Shown here: positions 33,996 through 45,035 of the stretch, one piece after another | Layout of the letters: every line of letters begins with the position of its first letter | Numbering within the stretch: the stretch's first letter is position 1 | Assembly: GCF_011764585.1 (NCBI RefSeq) | Contig: NZ_AP022853.1 | Coordinates: 3,133,501-3,197,500 of the forward strand | DNA length: 64,000 bases | Source of the DNA: Sulfurimicrobium lacus | GTDB taxonomy: Bacteria; Pseudomonadota; Gammaproteobacteria; Burkholderiales; Sulfuricellaceae | Direction of reading: 5' to 3' | Position numbers and translations under genes: made by a program | The notes under the pieces: model-generated | What the model was told of the DNA's origin: nothing | The model's input: the letters and a program-made list of their open reading frames with translations, nothing else | Databases searched by the model: none

Positions 33996-35455
33996 AATAC
34001 CATGATCTGCGCGACTTCATCGCGCAACTGGAACAGCAGGGCGAGCTCAAACGCATCAGCGCCGAAGTGGACCCTCACCTCGAAATGACCGAAATCTGCG
34101 ACCGCGTGCTGCGCGCGCAAGGCCCGGCCATCCTGTTCGAGAAGCCGAAAGGCCACACCATCCCGGTGCTCGCCAACCTGTTCGGCACGCCGAAAAGGGT
34201 CGCCATGGGGATGGGCGAGGACTCGGTCGAGGCGCTGCGTGAAGTCGGCAAGCTGCTGGCTTTCCTCAAGGAGCCGGAGCCGCCCAAGGGTCTCAAGGAC
34301 GCCTGGGACAAGCTGCCGATCTTCAAGCAGGTGCTCAACATGGCCCCCCGGGAACTGTCCAGCGCGGCTTGCCAGGACGTGCTGTGGGAAGGCAAGGATG
34401 TGGACCTGTCGAAGCTTCCCATCCAGACCTGCTGGCCGGGCGATGTGGCGCCGCTCATCACCTGGGGGCTGGTCATTACGCGCGGCCCGTACAAGAAACG
34501 CCAGAACCTGGGCATCTACCGCCAGCAGGTGATCGCGCCCAACAAGGTGATCATGCGCTGGCTCGCCCATCGCGGTGGCGCGCTGGATTTGCGCGACTTC
34601 CAGGAAGCCCATCCGGGGCAGCCCTTCCCCGTCGCCGTTGCGCTCGGCGCCGACCCGGCCACGATTCTCGGCGCGGTGACGCCGGTGCCGGATTCATTGA
34701 GCGAATACCAGTTCGCCGGCCTGCTGCGCGGCTCGAAAACCGAGCTGGTGAAATGCCTGGGCAACGACCTGCAAGTGCCCGCTTCCGCCGAGATCGTGCT
34801 GGAAGGCGTGATCCATCCCGGCGAGATGGCCCCGGAAGGGCCCTACGGCGACCATACCGGCTATTACAACGAAGTGGCCGAGTTCCCGGTGTTCACCATC
34901 GAACGCATCACCATGCGCAAACACCCCATCTACCACAGCACTTACACCGGCAAGCCGCCGGACGAGCCGGCCATCCTCGGGGTGGCGCTGAACGAGGTGT
35001 TCGTGCCGCTGCTGCAGAAGCAGTACCCGGAAATCACCGATTTCTACCTGCCGCCCGAAGGCTGTTCCTACCGCCTCGCCGTGGTGAGCATCAAGAAACA
35101 GTACCCCGGCCACGCCAAGCGCGTGCTGTTCGGGGTGTGGAGCTTCCTGCGCCAGTTCATGTACACCAAGTTCATCATCGTCACCGACGAGGACGTCAAC
35201 ATCCGCGACTGGAAAGAAGTGATCTGGGCCATGACCACCCGCGTCGACCCTGCGCGCGACACGCTGTTGATCGAAAACACCCCCATCGACTACCTCGATT
35301 TCGCCAGCCCGGTATCCGGCCTGGGGTCGAAAATGGGCATGGACGCGACCAACAAGTGGCCGGGCGAAACCACCCGCGAGTGGGGCCGACCCATCGTCAT
35401 GGACGAAGCGGTGAAGCGCCGGGTGGACGCGATGTGGCAGGAACTCGGGCTGTAA
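33992..35455 (+). CDS. ubiD: 4-hydroxy-3-polyprenylbenzoate decarboxylase
   Basis: A 487-aa prenylated-FMN enzyme that removes the carboxyl group in ubiquinone synthesis. The family blocks are complete: LQQ-type opening [38 protein letters not shown], the ENGE-like [14 protein letters not shown] with catalytic Glu, and [20 protein letters not shown]. The ATG overlaps the hepT stop, so ubiD translation may depend on ribosomes leaving the toxin gene. Length and ends are normal. Confidence 0.96.
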   Translation: MKYHDLRDFIAQLEQQGELKRISAEVDPHLEMTEICDRVLRAQGPAILFEKPKGHTIPVLANLFGTPKRVAMGMGEDSVEALREVGKLLAFLKEPEPPKGLKDAWDKLPIFKQVLNMAPRELSSAACQDVLWEGKDVDLSKLPIQTCWPGDVAPLITWGLVITRGPYKKRQNLGIYRQQVIAPNKVIMRWLAHRGGALDLRDFQEAHPGQPFPVAVALGADPATILGAVTPVPDSLSEYQFAGLLRGSKTELVKCLGNDLQVPASAEIVLEGVIHPGEMAPEGPYGDHTGYYNEVAEFPVFTIERITMRKHPIYHSTYTGKPPDEPAILGVALNEVFVPLLQKQYPEITDFYLPPEGCSYRLAVVSIKKQYPGHAKRVLFGVWSFLRQFMYTKFIIVTDEDVNIRDWKEVIWAMTTRVDPARDTLLIENTPIDYLDFASPVSGLGSKMGMDATNKWPGETTREWGRPIVMDEAVKRRVDAMWQELGL

Positions 35456-35505
35456 GCGCTTAAATCCCACCGGAAATCGGCTGTTCGAACAACTTCCCGC
35501 GTCGG

Positions 35506-35573
35506 CGGTCATTGCGAGCGCAGCGAAGCAATCTGATTTTTTATGATTGCGTCGCTTGCGCTCGCAATGACCG
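35506..35573. repeat. intergenic inverted repeat after ubiD
   Basis: CGGTCATTGCGAGCGCAGCG (start 35506) continues as AAGCAATC and pairs with 35545-35573 across a short AT-rich loop. The sequence is the well-known GTCATTGCGAGCG...AAGCAATC intergenic palindrome found in many bacterial genomes. It may help end ubiD transcription. Confidence 0.85.
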
Positions 35574-35601
35574 TCAAACATCCTGACAAACAAAATTTCG
35601 G

Positions 35602-35650
35602 TTGACAATTATCCTGTCTCGCCTATTATTCAAGCATTCGTTTGAATAAT
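35602..35650 (+). promoter_or_regulatory. promoter and candidate ArsR/BigR-type operator of the persulfide dioxygenase gene
   Basis: TTGACA (35602-35607) and TATTAT (35624-35629) are separated by 16 bases and form a strong promoter. A perfect 9-bp inverted repeat, ATTATTCAA (35625-35633) and TTGAATAAT (35642-35650), overlaps the -10 box. A bound dimer would block RNA polymerase. A related site with identical spacing of TTC...GTTTGAAT lies upstream of the second TauE gene (41645-41663). Persulfide-sensing repressors such as BigR and SqrR control similar genes; none is encoded here. Confidence 0.68.
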
Positions 35651-35666
35651 ACAAAAAGGAGACAGC

Positions 35667-36401
35667 ATGTTTCTCAGACAACGTTTGGCGCCCGAAGCCA
35701 CCCTTTCCTACCTGCTCGGCTGCGGTTCCTGCGCGGTAGCCGTCGCTGTCGATCCGGTCGCGGGTGACGAAGACTGGTTCATCGAACAGGCCACGCAGCA
35801 AAACGTCAAAATCACCCATGTCATCGACACCCACGTGCACGCCGACCATTACTCCGGCGGGCGCGCCCTGGCCGAACGCACCGGCGCGCGCTACTGCCTG
35901 CACGAGTCCAATCAGGCGCGGGTGAATTTTCCTTTCCATACCCTGGTCGACGGGGAGACCATCGAGGTGGGCAACGTTGCGGTGCAGGTCATGCATACCC
36001 CCGGCCACACGCCGGATTCCATCTGCCTGGTGGTGACCGACAAGCGCCGCAGCGCCGAGCCGTGGTTCGCCCTCACCGGCGACACGCTGTTCGTGGGCAG
36101 CATCGGCCGTCCCGACCTGGCCGGCAAGGGCAAGGAATGGGCGGAGCAGCTGTTCGACAGCCTGCATGGCAAACTCATGGGCCTGCCCGACGCGGTGGAA
36201 CTGTTCCCCGGCCATACCTCCGGTAGCGTGTGCGGCGCGGGCATTTCCGGCAAACCTTCCTCGACGGTGGGATTCGAAAAGCGTTTCAACCTCGGGCTGA
36301 AAATCACCGGCAAGGATGATTTCGTCAATTACATCCTGTCCGACATCCCGCCCCGGCCGACGGAGATGGAACGCATCGTCGCCGCCAATTTGGGGCAGTA
36401 A
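35667..36401 (+). CDS. ETHE1-like persulfide dioxygenase (MBL fold)
   Basis: A 244-aa metallo-beta-lactamase-fold protein. The metal motif is THVHADH (His56, His58, Asp60, His61), later His residues are in HTPGHTPDS and PGHTSG, and Asp in TGDTLF. These match ETHE1/Blh-type dioxygenases that oxidise glutathione persulfide to sulfite. AAAAAGGAG is a strong ribosome site. It heads a rightward cluster with an MFS transporter, a rhodanese and a DsrE-like protein. No ORF-internal rhodanese domain is fused here. Confidence 0.85.
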   Translation: MFLRQRLAPEATLSYLLGCGSCAVAVAVDPVAGDEDWFIEQATQQNVKITHVIDTHVHADHYSGGRALAERTGARYCLHESNQARVNFPFHTLVDGETIEVGNVAVQVMHTPGHTPDSICLVVTDKRRSAEPWFALTGDTLFVGSIGRPDLAGKGKEWAEQLFDSLHGKLMGLPDAVELFPGHTSGSVCGAGISGKPSSTVGFEKRFNLGLKITGKDDFVNYILSDIPPRPTEMERIVAANLGQ

Positions 36402-36443
36402 GAACTAAAAACGCCCTCTCTCCCGCTTTCGAGGCATATAGCT

Positions 36444-36469
36444 CCCCTCCCCCGCAAGCGGGGGAGGGG
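36444..36469. repeat. GC-rich hairpin between the persulfide dioxygenase and MFS genes
   Basis: CCCCTCCCCCGC (36444-36455) and GCGGGGGAGGGG (36458-36469) are perfect 12-bp arms around a two-base loop. The surrounding CTGGGGGAGAGGG is also typical of a widespread proteobacterial intergenic palindrome. It could reduce read-through into the transporter gene. Confidence 0.8.
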
Positions 36470-36501
36470 CTGGGGGAGAGGGAAAACAACCAAGGAATAA
36501 A

Positions 36502-37803
36502 ATGACCGACAGCCTAAGCATCGAATACCGCCACGGCATCCGCGATAATTTTGCCCAGTTCGGCCACCAGCTAATTCAGGTCTTCCTGGTGGGCATGACC
36601 ATCGGCATGATGCGCACCGTGGTGCCGGCCCTGGGGGAGACCGAGTTCGGCGTACCCAAGGGCTCATTCCTGCTGCTGACCACCTTCGTGGTGGCCTTCG
36701 GCTTCGTCAAGGGCACGCTCAACTTCGTCGCCGGACGCCTGTCCGAACGTCTGGGGCGGAAAAAGGTGCTGCTGTGGGGCTGGGCGTCGGCGCTACCGAT
36801 TCCTTTCCTCATCCTCTACGCCCCGAGCTGGAACTGGATCGTCTTCGCCACCGTGCTGCTGGGCGTGAACCAGGGCTTCACCTGGTCCATGACCCAGACC
36901 GCCAAGCTGGACCTCACCCGCCCCGACCAGCGCGGCCTGGTCATCGGTCTCAACGAGTTCGCAGGCTATGTCGGGCTGGCGGTGGCGGGCATCATCACCG
37001 GCTATCTGGCGGGCGCTTTCGGCCCACGCCAGGGGCTGCTGATATTCGGCCTGGCAGTGATCCTGACAGCCGCGCTGCTGACCATACTGTGGGTGAAGGA
37101 CACCCTGCCCTGGGCCAAGGCCGAGGGGGCGAAACACGCTGCAGGCCAGACAACCGGCCCGAAGCCGCGCTACCCGCAAAACATCCCCGATCAGCCCACC
37201 ACCTGGGAAGTGTTCACTCTCATGTCCTGGCGCGACCGGCGCATGGCCGCCGTGAGCCAGGCGGGGCTGGTGGAGAAGTTCGTCGATGCCCTGATCTGGG
37301 TGTTCTACCCGGTCTTTCTTTATAGCCACGGCCTGTCGCTGGCCAACATCGGCTGGGTGATCGGCGTTTACGGCTTTGTCTGGGGCGGCTCGCAGTTCTT
37401 TACCGGCAAGCTCTCCGACCATGTCGGGCGGCAGAAGCCGATCGTGGCGGGGATGTGGATTTGCGGCGCCGGCGTGGGGCTGATGCTGCTGGGCGAGAGC
37501 GTGGCCTGGTGGTCGTTCTCGGCCGCGGTGACCGGCTTCGGCATGGCGCTGCTCTACCCCAACCTGTCCGCCGCCGTGTCCGACATCGCCCACCCCAACT
37601 GGCGCGGCTCGGCCATCGGCATCTACCGTTTCTGGCGCGACCTGGGCTACGGCATCGGTGCGCTGGCGCTGGGCCTGGTCGCCCACTGGAGCGGCGCCAT
37701 CGAAGAAGCCTTCTGGTTCGTCGCCATCGCCATGTTCCTCTCCGGCCTGATCGTGCAGGTCTGGGGGGAAGAAACCCATCCGCGCCTCAACCCCGCAATC
37801 TGA
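36502..37803 (+). CDS. MFS transporter of the sulfur cluster
   Basis: A 433-aa inner-membrane transporter with about 12 hydrophobic helices and a polar central loop (residues ~205-245). The loop between helices 2 and 3 carries a GxLSERLGRKKVLL motif and the second half repeats it (GKLSDHVGRQKPIV), the major-facilitator signature. AAGGA precedes the ATG. Substrate unknown; placement between a persulfide dioxygenase and a rhodanese suggests a sulfur compound. Confidence 0.87.
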   Translation: MTDSLSIEYRHGIRDNFAQFGHQLIQVFLVGMTIGMMRTVVPALGETEFGVPKGSFLLLTTFVVAFGFVKGTLNFVAGRLSERLGRKKVLLWGWASALPIPFLILYAPSWNWIVFATVLLGVNQGFTWSMTQTAKLDLTRPDQRGLVIGLNEFAGYVGLAVAGIITGYLAGAFGPRQGLLIFGLAVILTAALLTILWVKDTLPWAKAEGAKHAAGQTTGPKPRYPQNIPDQPTTWEVFTLMSWRDRRMAAVSQAGLVEKFVDALIWVFYPVFLYSHGLSLANIGWVIGVYGFVWGGSQFFTGKLSDHVGRQKPIVAGMWICGAGVGLMLLGESVAWWSFSAAVTGFGMALLYPNLSAAVSDIAHPNWRGSAIGIYRFWRDLGYGIGALALGLVAHWSGAIEEAFWFVAIAMFLSGLIVQVWGEETHPRLNPAI

Positions 37804-37814
37804 AAGGCAACGAC

Positions 37815-38273
37815 ATGTCCATCCTGCGCAACGTTTTCCTCGCCGCCGCCCTTTGCGCCACAACCTCCCTGCCCGCCATGGCCGCGGACGACGCTGCGGT
37901 GAAGGCGCTGGAGGATTACTTCGAGTTTTCCGAATACGGCGGCGCCACCATCCTGCCGGAGCAGATTCCGGCGGAGGAGTGGAAGAAAATTTACGTCGTC
38001 GACACCCGCGATGCCGACCAGTTCGCCAAGGCCCACATTCCCGGCGCCGTGAACATCGACTGGCGCCAGATGCTCGGGCGCCGCGCCGAACTGCCGAGCG
38101 ACAAAATGGTGCTGGTGTACTGCAACGCCGGCACGCTCTCCGCCCAGGCCGGGCTGGCTCTGCGGGTGGCGGGTATGGACAACGTGCGCATCCTGCAGGG
38201 AGGGTTCAGCGAGTGGAAGGCCAAAGGCGGGTTCGGCGCTAACCAGCGCGCGACCCGCAAATCCAGGAAGTAG
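37815..38273 (+). CDS. periplasmic rhodanese-domain sulfurtransferase
   Basis: A 152-aa exported protein: signal peptide to about residue 23 (SLPAMAAD), then one rhodanese domain (VVDTRDADQFAKAHIPGAVN). The active-site loop is CNAGTLS with Cys103, which would carry a persulfide sulfur. The ATG at 37815 is 11 bases after the MFS stop. The periplasmic location differs from the cytoplasmic dioxygenase and suggests handling of incoming sulfane sulfur. Confidence 0.9.
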   Translation: MSILRNVFLAAALCATTSLPAMAADDAAVKALEDYFEFSEYGGATILPEQIPAEEWKKIYVVDTRDADQFAKAHIPGAVNIDWRQMLGRRAELPSDKMVLVYCNAGTLSAQAGLALRVAGMDNVRILQGGFSEWKAKGGFGANQRATRKSRK

Positions 38274-38302
38274 GTGTTTCTCTTTAACCAGGAGGACGCA
38301 TC

Positions 38303-38653
38303 ATGAAATTTCTGTTCATTCTCAACGACCCGCCTTACGGCACCGAGCGCAGCTACAACGGACTGCGCCTGGCGCGCGCCCTGTCCAAAACCGAAGGCAA
38401 CGAGATCCGCGTGTTCCTGCTGGGCGATGCGGCCCTGTGCGCCAAGGCCGGGCAAAAAGTACCGCAAGGCTACTACAACATCGAGTTTTTCATCCAGAGC
38501 ATCCTGAAGCGCAGCGGCCAGATCGGCGTCTGTGGCGTATGCATGGAAGCGCGCGGCTTGCGGGACGAGGAACTGATTCCGGACTGCCGGCACAGCACGC
38601 TGGAGCATCTGGCCGAATGGACCATGTGGGCGGAGAAGGTGCTCACTTTCTGA
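38303..38653 (+). CDS. DsrE/DsrF-family sulfur carrier
   Basis: A 116-aa cytoplasmic protein of the DsrE/YchN fold (KFLFILNDPPYGTERSYNGL opening). A CxxC pair, Cys77 and Cys80 in GVCGVCMEARG, is placed where the sulfur-carrying Cys of DsrE relatives lies. CAGGAGG before the ATG is a strong ribosome site. It is last in the rightward sulfur cluster and converges on the copper ATPase. Confidence 0.85.
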   Translation: MKFLFILNDPPYGTERSYNGLRLARALSKTEGNEIRVFLLGDAALCAKAGQKVPQGYYNIEFFIQSILKRSGQIGVCGVCMEARGLRDEELIPDCRHSTLEHLAEWTMWAEKVLTF

Positions 38654-38707
38654 TTCCGGAATCCGGGGCGAAATGCCGTCTTCAGCAGGCATGCAGGCCC
38701 TCTCGGT

Positions 38708-40828
<2,121 letters not shown>

Positions 40829-40879
40829 GAGGCACTCCTTTTTCGTTTCAGGAGAATTTCGCCCGCGCCAGACTGGCGC

Positions 40880-41380
40880 CTATTTCGCCATGGGCGGCCC
40901 GCCGCGCTGCCGTTCCATCATCTGCTCCATCATCATCTGCATCATGTCCAGGCGTTTTTCCATCTGCTGCATGCGTTCCGACGTCGCGCCCGCTGCCTGG
41001 GGGCCGCCCATCATGCCCATGCCCCCCATCATGCCGCCGCCCATCCCTCCACCCATCATGCCACCCTCCATCATGGGGCAGCCCATCATGCCGGCGTGCA
41101 TGCCGCGCATCAGCCTCATGTTTTCCTGCATGGTGCCCATGTGATCGGCCATCGCTTTCTGCCGTTCCTCGTCGGTTTTGGCCCTGGCGATGCGATCGAG
41201 CTGCGCCTGCATTTTTTTGACGTTGTCCTGCATCTTCTTCACCGCCTGCTCTGGCGCTTTTGCCGCAGGGGCGGCGGGCGTGGTCTGGGCATCCTTCTCC
41301 GGATGGTGGGCATCGTCCGCAAAAGCGGGGGTGGCAAATGCGAGGGCGCCTGCCATGGCTGTCATTAGAATCTTGTTCAT
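40880..41380 (-). CDS. Met- and Gly-rich periplasmic protein, putative copper-binding
   Basis: A 166-aa exported protein. The signal peptide ends at AFADD (about residue 21); the mature part has a helical middle (residues ~45-85) and a low-complexity run of Met and Gly (EGGMMGGGMGGGMMGG) followed by MDMMQMMMEQMM-like helix. Met clusters bind Cu(I) in oxidising compartments. The ATG at 41380 has AAGGAGA upstream. It sits 51 bases upstream of the copper ATPase, so it probably hands over or buffers copper. Confidence 0.75.
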   Translation of the reverse strand: MNKILMTAMAGALAFATPAFADDAHHPEKDAQTTPAAPAAKAPEQAVKKMQDNVKKMQAQLDRIARAKTDEERQKAMADHMGTMQENMRLMRGMHAGMMGCPMMEGGMMGGGMGGGMMGGMGMMGGPQAAGATSERMQQMEKRLDMMQMMMEQMMERQRGGPPMAK

Positions 41381-41706
41381 GTTGTTTCTCCTTGGATCGA
41401 CAGTTGCCAGCCCCGCGGCAACGGAATAACTGGGCATTGAAACATCAGCGTTCGCGGTCCATTGACGCCCCCTGAAGCGGCCTGGCGATGCATCTCATGC
41501 GATTGCGACACTCATGTTTGAGCGTCGCCCGAGACTTTAGTTTCCCGGCGAGGGCCCTGGCCGGTCCGGAAGCCCCCGTGGTTATCCTGGCGCCAGCTGA
41601 TTTCATATCGGGATATGCGGGTGGGAATATTTTCAATTCTTATGTTCTAATGATTGTTTGAATGTTATATTGGCAATCACACAAACTTTAGAACGCAGGA
41701 GGCATC
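41381..41706. other. 326-bp divergent regulatory region (copper operon / TauE gene)
   Basis: This region holds promoters for the leftward Met-rich/ATPase operon and the rightward exporter gene. I did not find a clear CueR (MerR-type) dyad. The right part carries the operator-like site at 41645-41663. No gene is supported. Confidence 0.5.
41645..41663 (+). promoter_or_regulatory. second candidate persulfide operator, upstream of TauE gene
   Basis: TTCTAATGATTGTTTGAAT shares TTC and GTTTGAAT, at the same 11-base offset, with the operator at 35625-35650. The left half is degenerate. TATATT (41666-41671) directly downstream could be the -10 box. The exporter start is 44 bp away. Confidence 0.5.
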
Positions 41707-42486
41707 ATGATTTTCCTCGCCATTATTTCCGGTGCGATCACCGGCATCGTGTTGGGCCTGTTCGGCAGCGGCGGTTCCATCATCGCCATGCCGGCGCTGA
41801 TGTATCTGCTCGGTGTGGAGGCCAAATCGGCGATAGCCATGAGCATGGGCATCGTCGCCGTCACCGCCACCATTTCTGGCTGGGACAACTGGCGGCGCGG
41901 TAATGTCGATGTCAAGGTGGCGATGATGTTCGGCCTGTTCGGCGTGATCGGCACTTATGGCGGCGCCCGCCTCGGGGTATACACGCCGGTGCAGGTGCAG
42001 CTCACCCTGTTCGCGCTGGTGATGTATGCCGCCGCCTGGAAGATGCTGCAACGCAAAAAGCAGCCCGTCGTCCAACTGGCCACGGCAGGCGGCCCGCCAT
42101 TGTCGGAAGATGAGGTCATTGCGGCGCACATGGGCCATATCGCCGCGCACGGCGTCGGCGTCGGCGTGTTGACCGGACTGGTGGGCGTGGGCGGCGGTTT
42201 CCTGATCGTGCCGGCGCTGGTGCTGCTGTCCGGCATCCCGATGAAGCTCGCCATCGGCACCTCGCTGGTCATCGTCGCCGCCAAGTCCTACTCAGGTTTC
42301 GCCGGCTATGTCGGGGCGGTGCCGGTGGACTGGACCACCATGGCCTTGTTCACCTCGGTGACGGTGGCCGGCAGCTTCGTCGGCACCCGCGTTGCGCACC
42401 GCTTCTCGCAGGAGACGCTGAAGCGCAGCTTCGGCTTTTTCCTGGTGTTCGTGGCGAGCTACATGCTGCTGAAGAGCGTGCTGTAG
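41707..42486 (+). CDS. TauE/SafE-family sulfite/sulfonate exporter
   Basis: A 259-aa inner-membrane protein with about eight helices in two similar halves. Each half starts with a glycine-rich helix (GIVLGLFGSGGSIIAMPAL and VGVLTGLVGVGGGFLIVPAL), the TauE/SafE signature. A His-rich loop (AAHMGHIAAHG) sits between the halves. CAGGAGG precedes the ATG. Export of sulfite made by the persulfide dioxygenase is the simplest reading, supported by the shared operator. Confidence 0.9.
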   Translation: MIFLAIISGAITGIVLGLFGSGGSIIAMPALMYLLGVEAKSAIAMSMGIVAVTATISGWDNWRRGNVDVKVAMMFGLFGVIGTYGGARLGVYTPVQVQLTLFALVMYAAAWKMLQRKKQPVVQLATAGGPPLSEDEVIAAHMGHIAAHGVGVGVLTGLVGVGGGFLIVPALVLLSGIPMKLAIGTSLVIVAAKSYSGFAGYVGAVPVDWTTMALFTSVTVAGSFVGTRVAHRFSQETLKRSFGFFLVFVASYMLLKSVL

Positions 42487-42623
42487 ACATCGTAATGAAC
42501 CATACTCCTCCTCAAAGGCACCAAAAGGAAAACAGTCGCAACCGATCAAGGCCCATCCCCAGCACCCGCCCGGACGGGCGCTGCGCGCTTTACGCGTTGT
42601 AGCTGAGGAACTATCATCCAGCC
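42487..42623. other. short non-coding gap
   Basis: I see no gene here. It precedes a gene fragment and may include remains of a deleted gene. Confidence 0.4.
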
Positions 42624-42830
42624 TTGGACCACGGCACCGTGGCGCATCTGGAAGCCATTCAGGAGCGTGTTCTCGAGGGGGAGCGAATGAACGAAAAACA
42701 TTCAGGACTTGCCATTCGCTGCATCCACGCAGGCGAGATCAATGACGCCAACGGTTCGCCGCACACGTCGATTTACATCACCACGTTCAAATTCGACTCC
42801 ACCGCCGACTTGGATCGGGCGTTGGACTAG
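42624..42830 (+). pseudogene. N-terminal remnant of a Cys/Met-metabolism PLP enzyme
   Basis: A 68-codon open frame. From the ATG at 42687 it reads SGLAIRCIHAGEINDANGSP and then TSIYITTFKFDSTADL, which closely resembles the first 40 residues of cystathionine gamma-synthase/lyase-type enzymes (TRCIHAG...TPIYQTSTF). It then stops; the remaining ~350 residues are missing and the next gene starts 17 bases later. The codons before 42687 (AHLEAIQERVLEGER) may be the tail of another lost gene. Probably the scar of a deletion. Confidence 0.55.
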
Positions 42831-42847
42831 CGCGGCGGACACACACC

Positions 42848-43630
42848 ATGTGCGAACTTTTCGGCTTGTCGGCCAATCAGCCCATCACCGCCCGGCGGGA
42901 ACTGGAGGAGTTCCGCCTGCGCGGCGGCCTGTCGGCAGACAACCCCGATGGCTGGGGCCTGGCCTGGCAGGAGAACGGAGGCTTCCAACTCGCCAAGGAG
43001 CCCCGGCCCGCGTTCAGCAGCGCCCTGCTTGAGGATCTTGGCGCGACGCTGCACGCCAGCCTGGTCATCGCTCATGTGCGCAAGGCGAATTTTCCGCCCG
43101 TCAACACCCTGAACAATACGCATCCGTTCCGACGCGAGTGCTGCGGCAGGGAATGGGTGTTTGCCCATAACGGGCTGGTGCCGGAGATCGTCGGAATGGA
43201 GTTGGAGAACCGCCACGCGGTGTGCCGGCCAACGGGTGAAACGGATTCTGAATTCGCCTTTTGCCATCTGCTGAGCCATCTTGCGCGCGACTTCAATAGC
43301 CATGACGCCGATATCCAGATTTCATTCGCAACGCTGGCAGCAGCGAGCGAACTAGTCGCCTCGCACGGAAAATTCAACTTTCTCATGTCGGACGGCGAGC
43401 ACCTGATCGCCTATGGGCACGACCGTCTCCATTACCTGGAGCGGACGGACGACATTTTCGACAGCGTAATGATCGCCACCGAGCCTTTGATCCCGAACGC
43501 TGACTGGATCAGCTTCGAGCTGGGAGAACTGCGCATTTACCGACGCGGCAAACTGACCTTGCAGCTTGACCCATTGAATTTCCCTGCGACCAAGCGCAGG
43601 CTGGATGACATGCGTCAGGAACCGGGCTGA
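42848..43630 (+). CDS. class II glutamine amidotransferase (YafJ-like)
   Basis: A 260-aa Ntn-hydrolase. The catalytic Cys is residue 2 (MCELFGLSAN), exposed after removal of Met. DNPDGWGLAWQ, ASLVIAHVRKA and HPFRRE...EWVFAHNG are the glutaminase substrate-binding blocks. The protein is only the glutaminase domain, as in YafJ/EgtC relatives; the partner or acceptor is unknown. It is transcribed rightward and converges on the sensor kinase gene. Confidence 0.9.
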   Translation: MCELFGLSANQPITARRELEEFRLRGGLSADNPDGWGLAWQENGGFQLAKEPRPAFSSALLEDLGATLHASLVIAHVRKANFPPVNTLNNTHPFRRECCGREWVFAHNGLVPEIVGMELENRHAVCRPTGETDSEFAFCHLLSHLARDFNSHDADIQISFATLAAASELVASHGKFNFLMSDGEHLIAYGHDRLHYLERTDDIFDSVMIATEPLIPNADWISFELGELRIYRRGKLTLQLDPLNFPATKRRLDDMRQEPG

Positions 43631-43637
43631 GACGATC

Positions 43638-45035
43638 TCAGAACCGGGGAAACTTCACCCTCACCTCGGTTCCCCTCCCTGCCGCAGGCGTAGCTATCTC
43701 CACCTGGGCACCGTGCAGGTGGACGATTTCCTGCACGATCGCCAACCCCAGGCCGCTGCCTTCCGCTTCGCTCCCCAGCACGCGGTAAAAGCGCTGGAAC
43801 ACCTTGTCCTGTTCTTCCGGCGGGATACCCGGCCCGCTGTCTTCCACCACCAGCACCGCACCGCCGGCTTCCACGCCGACCTTGACCGTAACGCTGCTGC
43901 CCCCGGGACAATAGCGCAAGGCATTGTCGATCAGGTTATCTAGCAGCATCCTGAGGCGTAGCGCCTCACCCCTGATCGATACTGCCTCGCCCGGCCCTTC
44001 GTAGCCGAGGTCGATCTCTTTTTTCAAGGCCTGGGGTACCCATTCCATGGCGGATTCCCGCGCCAGGGCATCCAGTTCGAGCACCTGCAGTTCCAGCGAC
44101 TTGTCCGCGCCCGGCTCCACGCGAGCCAGGGCGAGCATCTGGTTGATCAGGCGCACCGTGCGTCCGGCGCTGGCGGAGAGCTGTTCCAGGGCATGACGCT
44201 GCTGTACCGGGTCGGTCTGCCGCAGGGCCAGGTCCGTTTGCGCCTTGAGTCCGGCCAGCGGGGTACGGAACTGGTGCGCGGCGTCGGCGATGAAACGCTG
44301 CTGCGCCCCTAGCGCCTGATCGAGACGCCCCATCAACTCGTTGATGGCGTGGATCAAAGTCTGAACTTCCTCGGGCGAATTCGACTCGGCCAAAGGGCTG
44401 AGGTCGCGGTGGGAACGGCTGGCGATTTCGTGCCGCACTTTCTGCAGCGGCCCCAGCCCCCGGCCCACGCCGAACCACACGATGAGCAGCGCCAGCGCGA
44501 TCAGCGCCAGCTGGGGCGCCAGCATCCCGGTCAGAATTTCTTCCGCCAGGACGTGGCGCTTGTTGAGCGTTTCGGCCACCTGCACCAGCACCGCGCTGCC
44601 GTTCGCCCCGCCGAGCGGTATCACGTAAAGCGAGGCGATGCGCAGTTTCTCCCCGCGCAACTTGCCGTCGTGCAGGATCGGCTTGCCTATCCTGCCGCCC
44701 GCCGGAGGTCGCGGCAAGTCGGCTTCGCCGGAAACGAGTCGCCCGTCCCTGCCCACCACCTGGAAATAGACGATATCGGACTCGTCGGAAAGCAGCAGCC
44801 GCACCACGCTGCTGGGCAGCCCGAGCACGGTGCGGCCGTCCACCACCCTGACCTGTTCCGCCAGCGAACGGGCGGAATCGAACAGGGCGCGGTCATAGGC
44901 GACGTTGGTGAAATTGATCGCCATGAAGAAAGCCACCACCGCGCCCGCAAACCATAAGGACAGCAGCGGCAACGACAGCCACACCAGCAGCTTGCTGCGC
45001 AACGAGCTGGACCGGGGATGCCGGAAGCCGAGCAC
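43638..45035 (-). CDS. two-component sensor histidine kinase (TctE/QseC type)
   Basis: A 465-aa inner-membrane kinase. It has a first membrane helix (residues ~16-40), a periplasmic 2CSK-like sensor domain (~40-165), a second helix (~170-190), HAMP, the phospho-acceptor His in IADAAHQFRTPLAGL, and ATPase boxes N (LLDNLIDNALRYC), G1 (VVEDSGPGIP) and G2 (GSGLGLAIV). Its start overlaps the last base of the response-regulator stop, so the two are co-translated. TctE-type sensors often detect carboxylic acids; QseC relatives sense other cues. Signal unknown. Confidence 0.92.
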   Translation of the reverse strand: MLGFRHPRSSSLRSKLLVWLSLPLLSLWFAGAVVAFFMAINFTNVAYDRALFDSARSLAEQVRVVDGRTVLGLPSSVVRLLLSDESDIVYFQVVGRDGRLVSGEADLPRPPAGGRIGKPILHDGKLRGEKLRIASLYVIPLGGANGSAVLVQVAETLNKRHVLAEEILTGMLAPQLALIALALLIVWFGVGRGLGPLQKVRHEIASRSHRDLSPLAESNSPEEVQTLIHAINELMGRLDQALGAQQRFIADAAHQFRTPLAGLKAQTDLALRQTDPVQQRHALEQLSASAGRTVRLINQMLALARVEPGADKSLELQVLELDALARESAMEWVPQALKKEIDLGYEGPGEAVSIRGEALRLRMLLDNLIDNALRYCPGGSSVTVKVGVEAGGAVLVVEDSGPGIPPEEQDKVFQRFYRVLGSEAEGSGLGLAIVQEIVHLHGAQVEIATPAAGRGTEVRVKFPRF

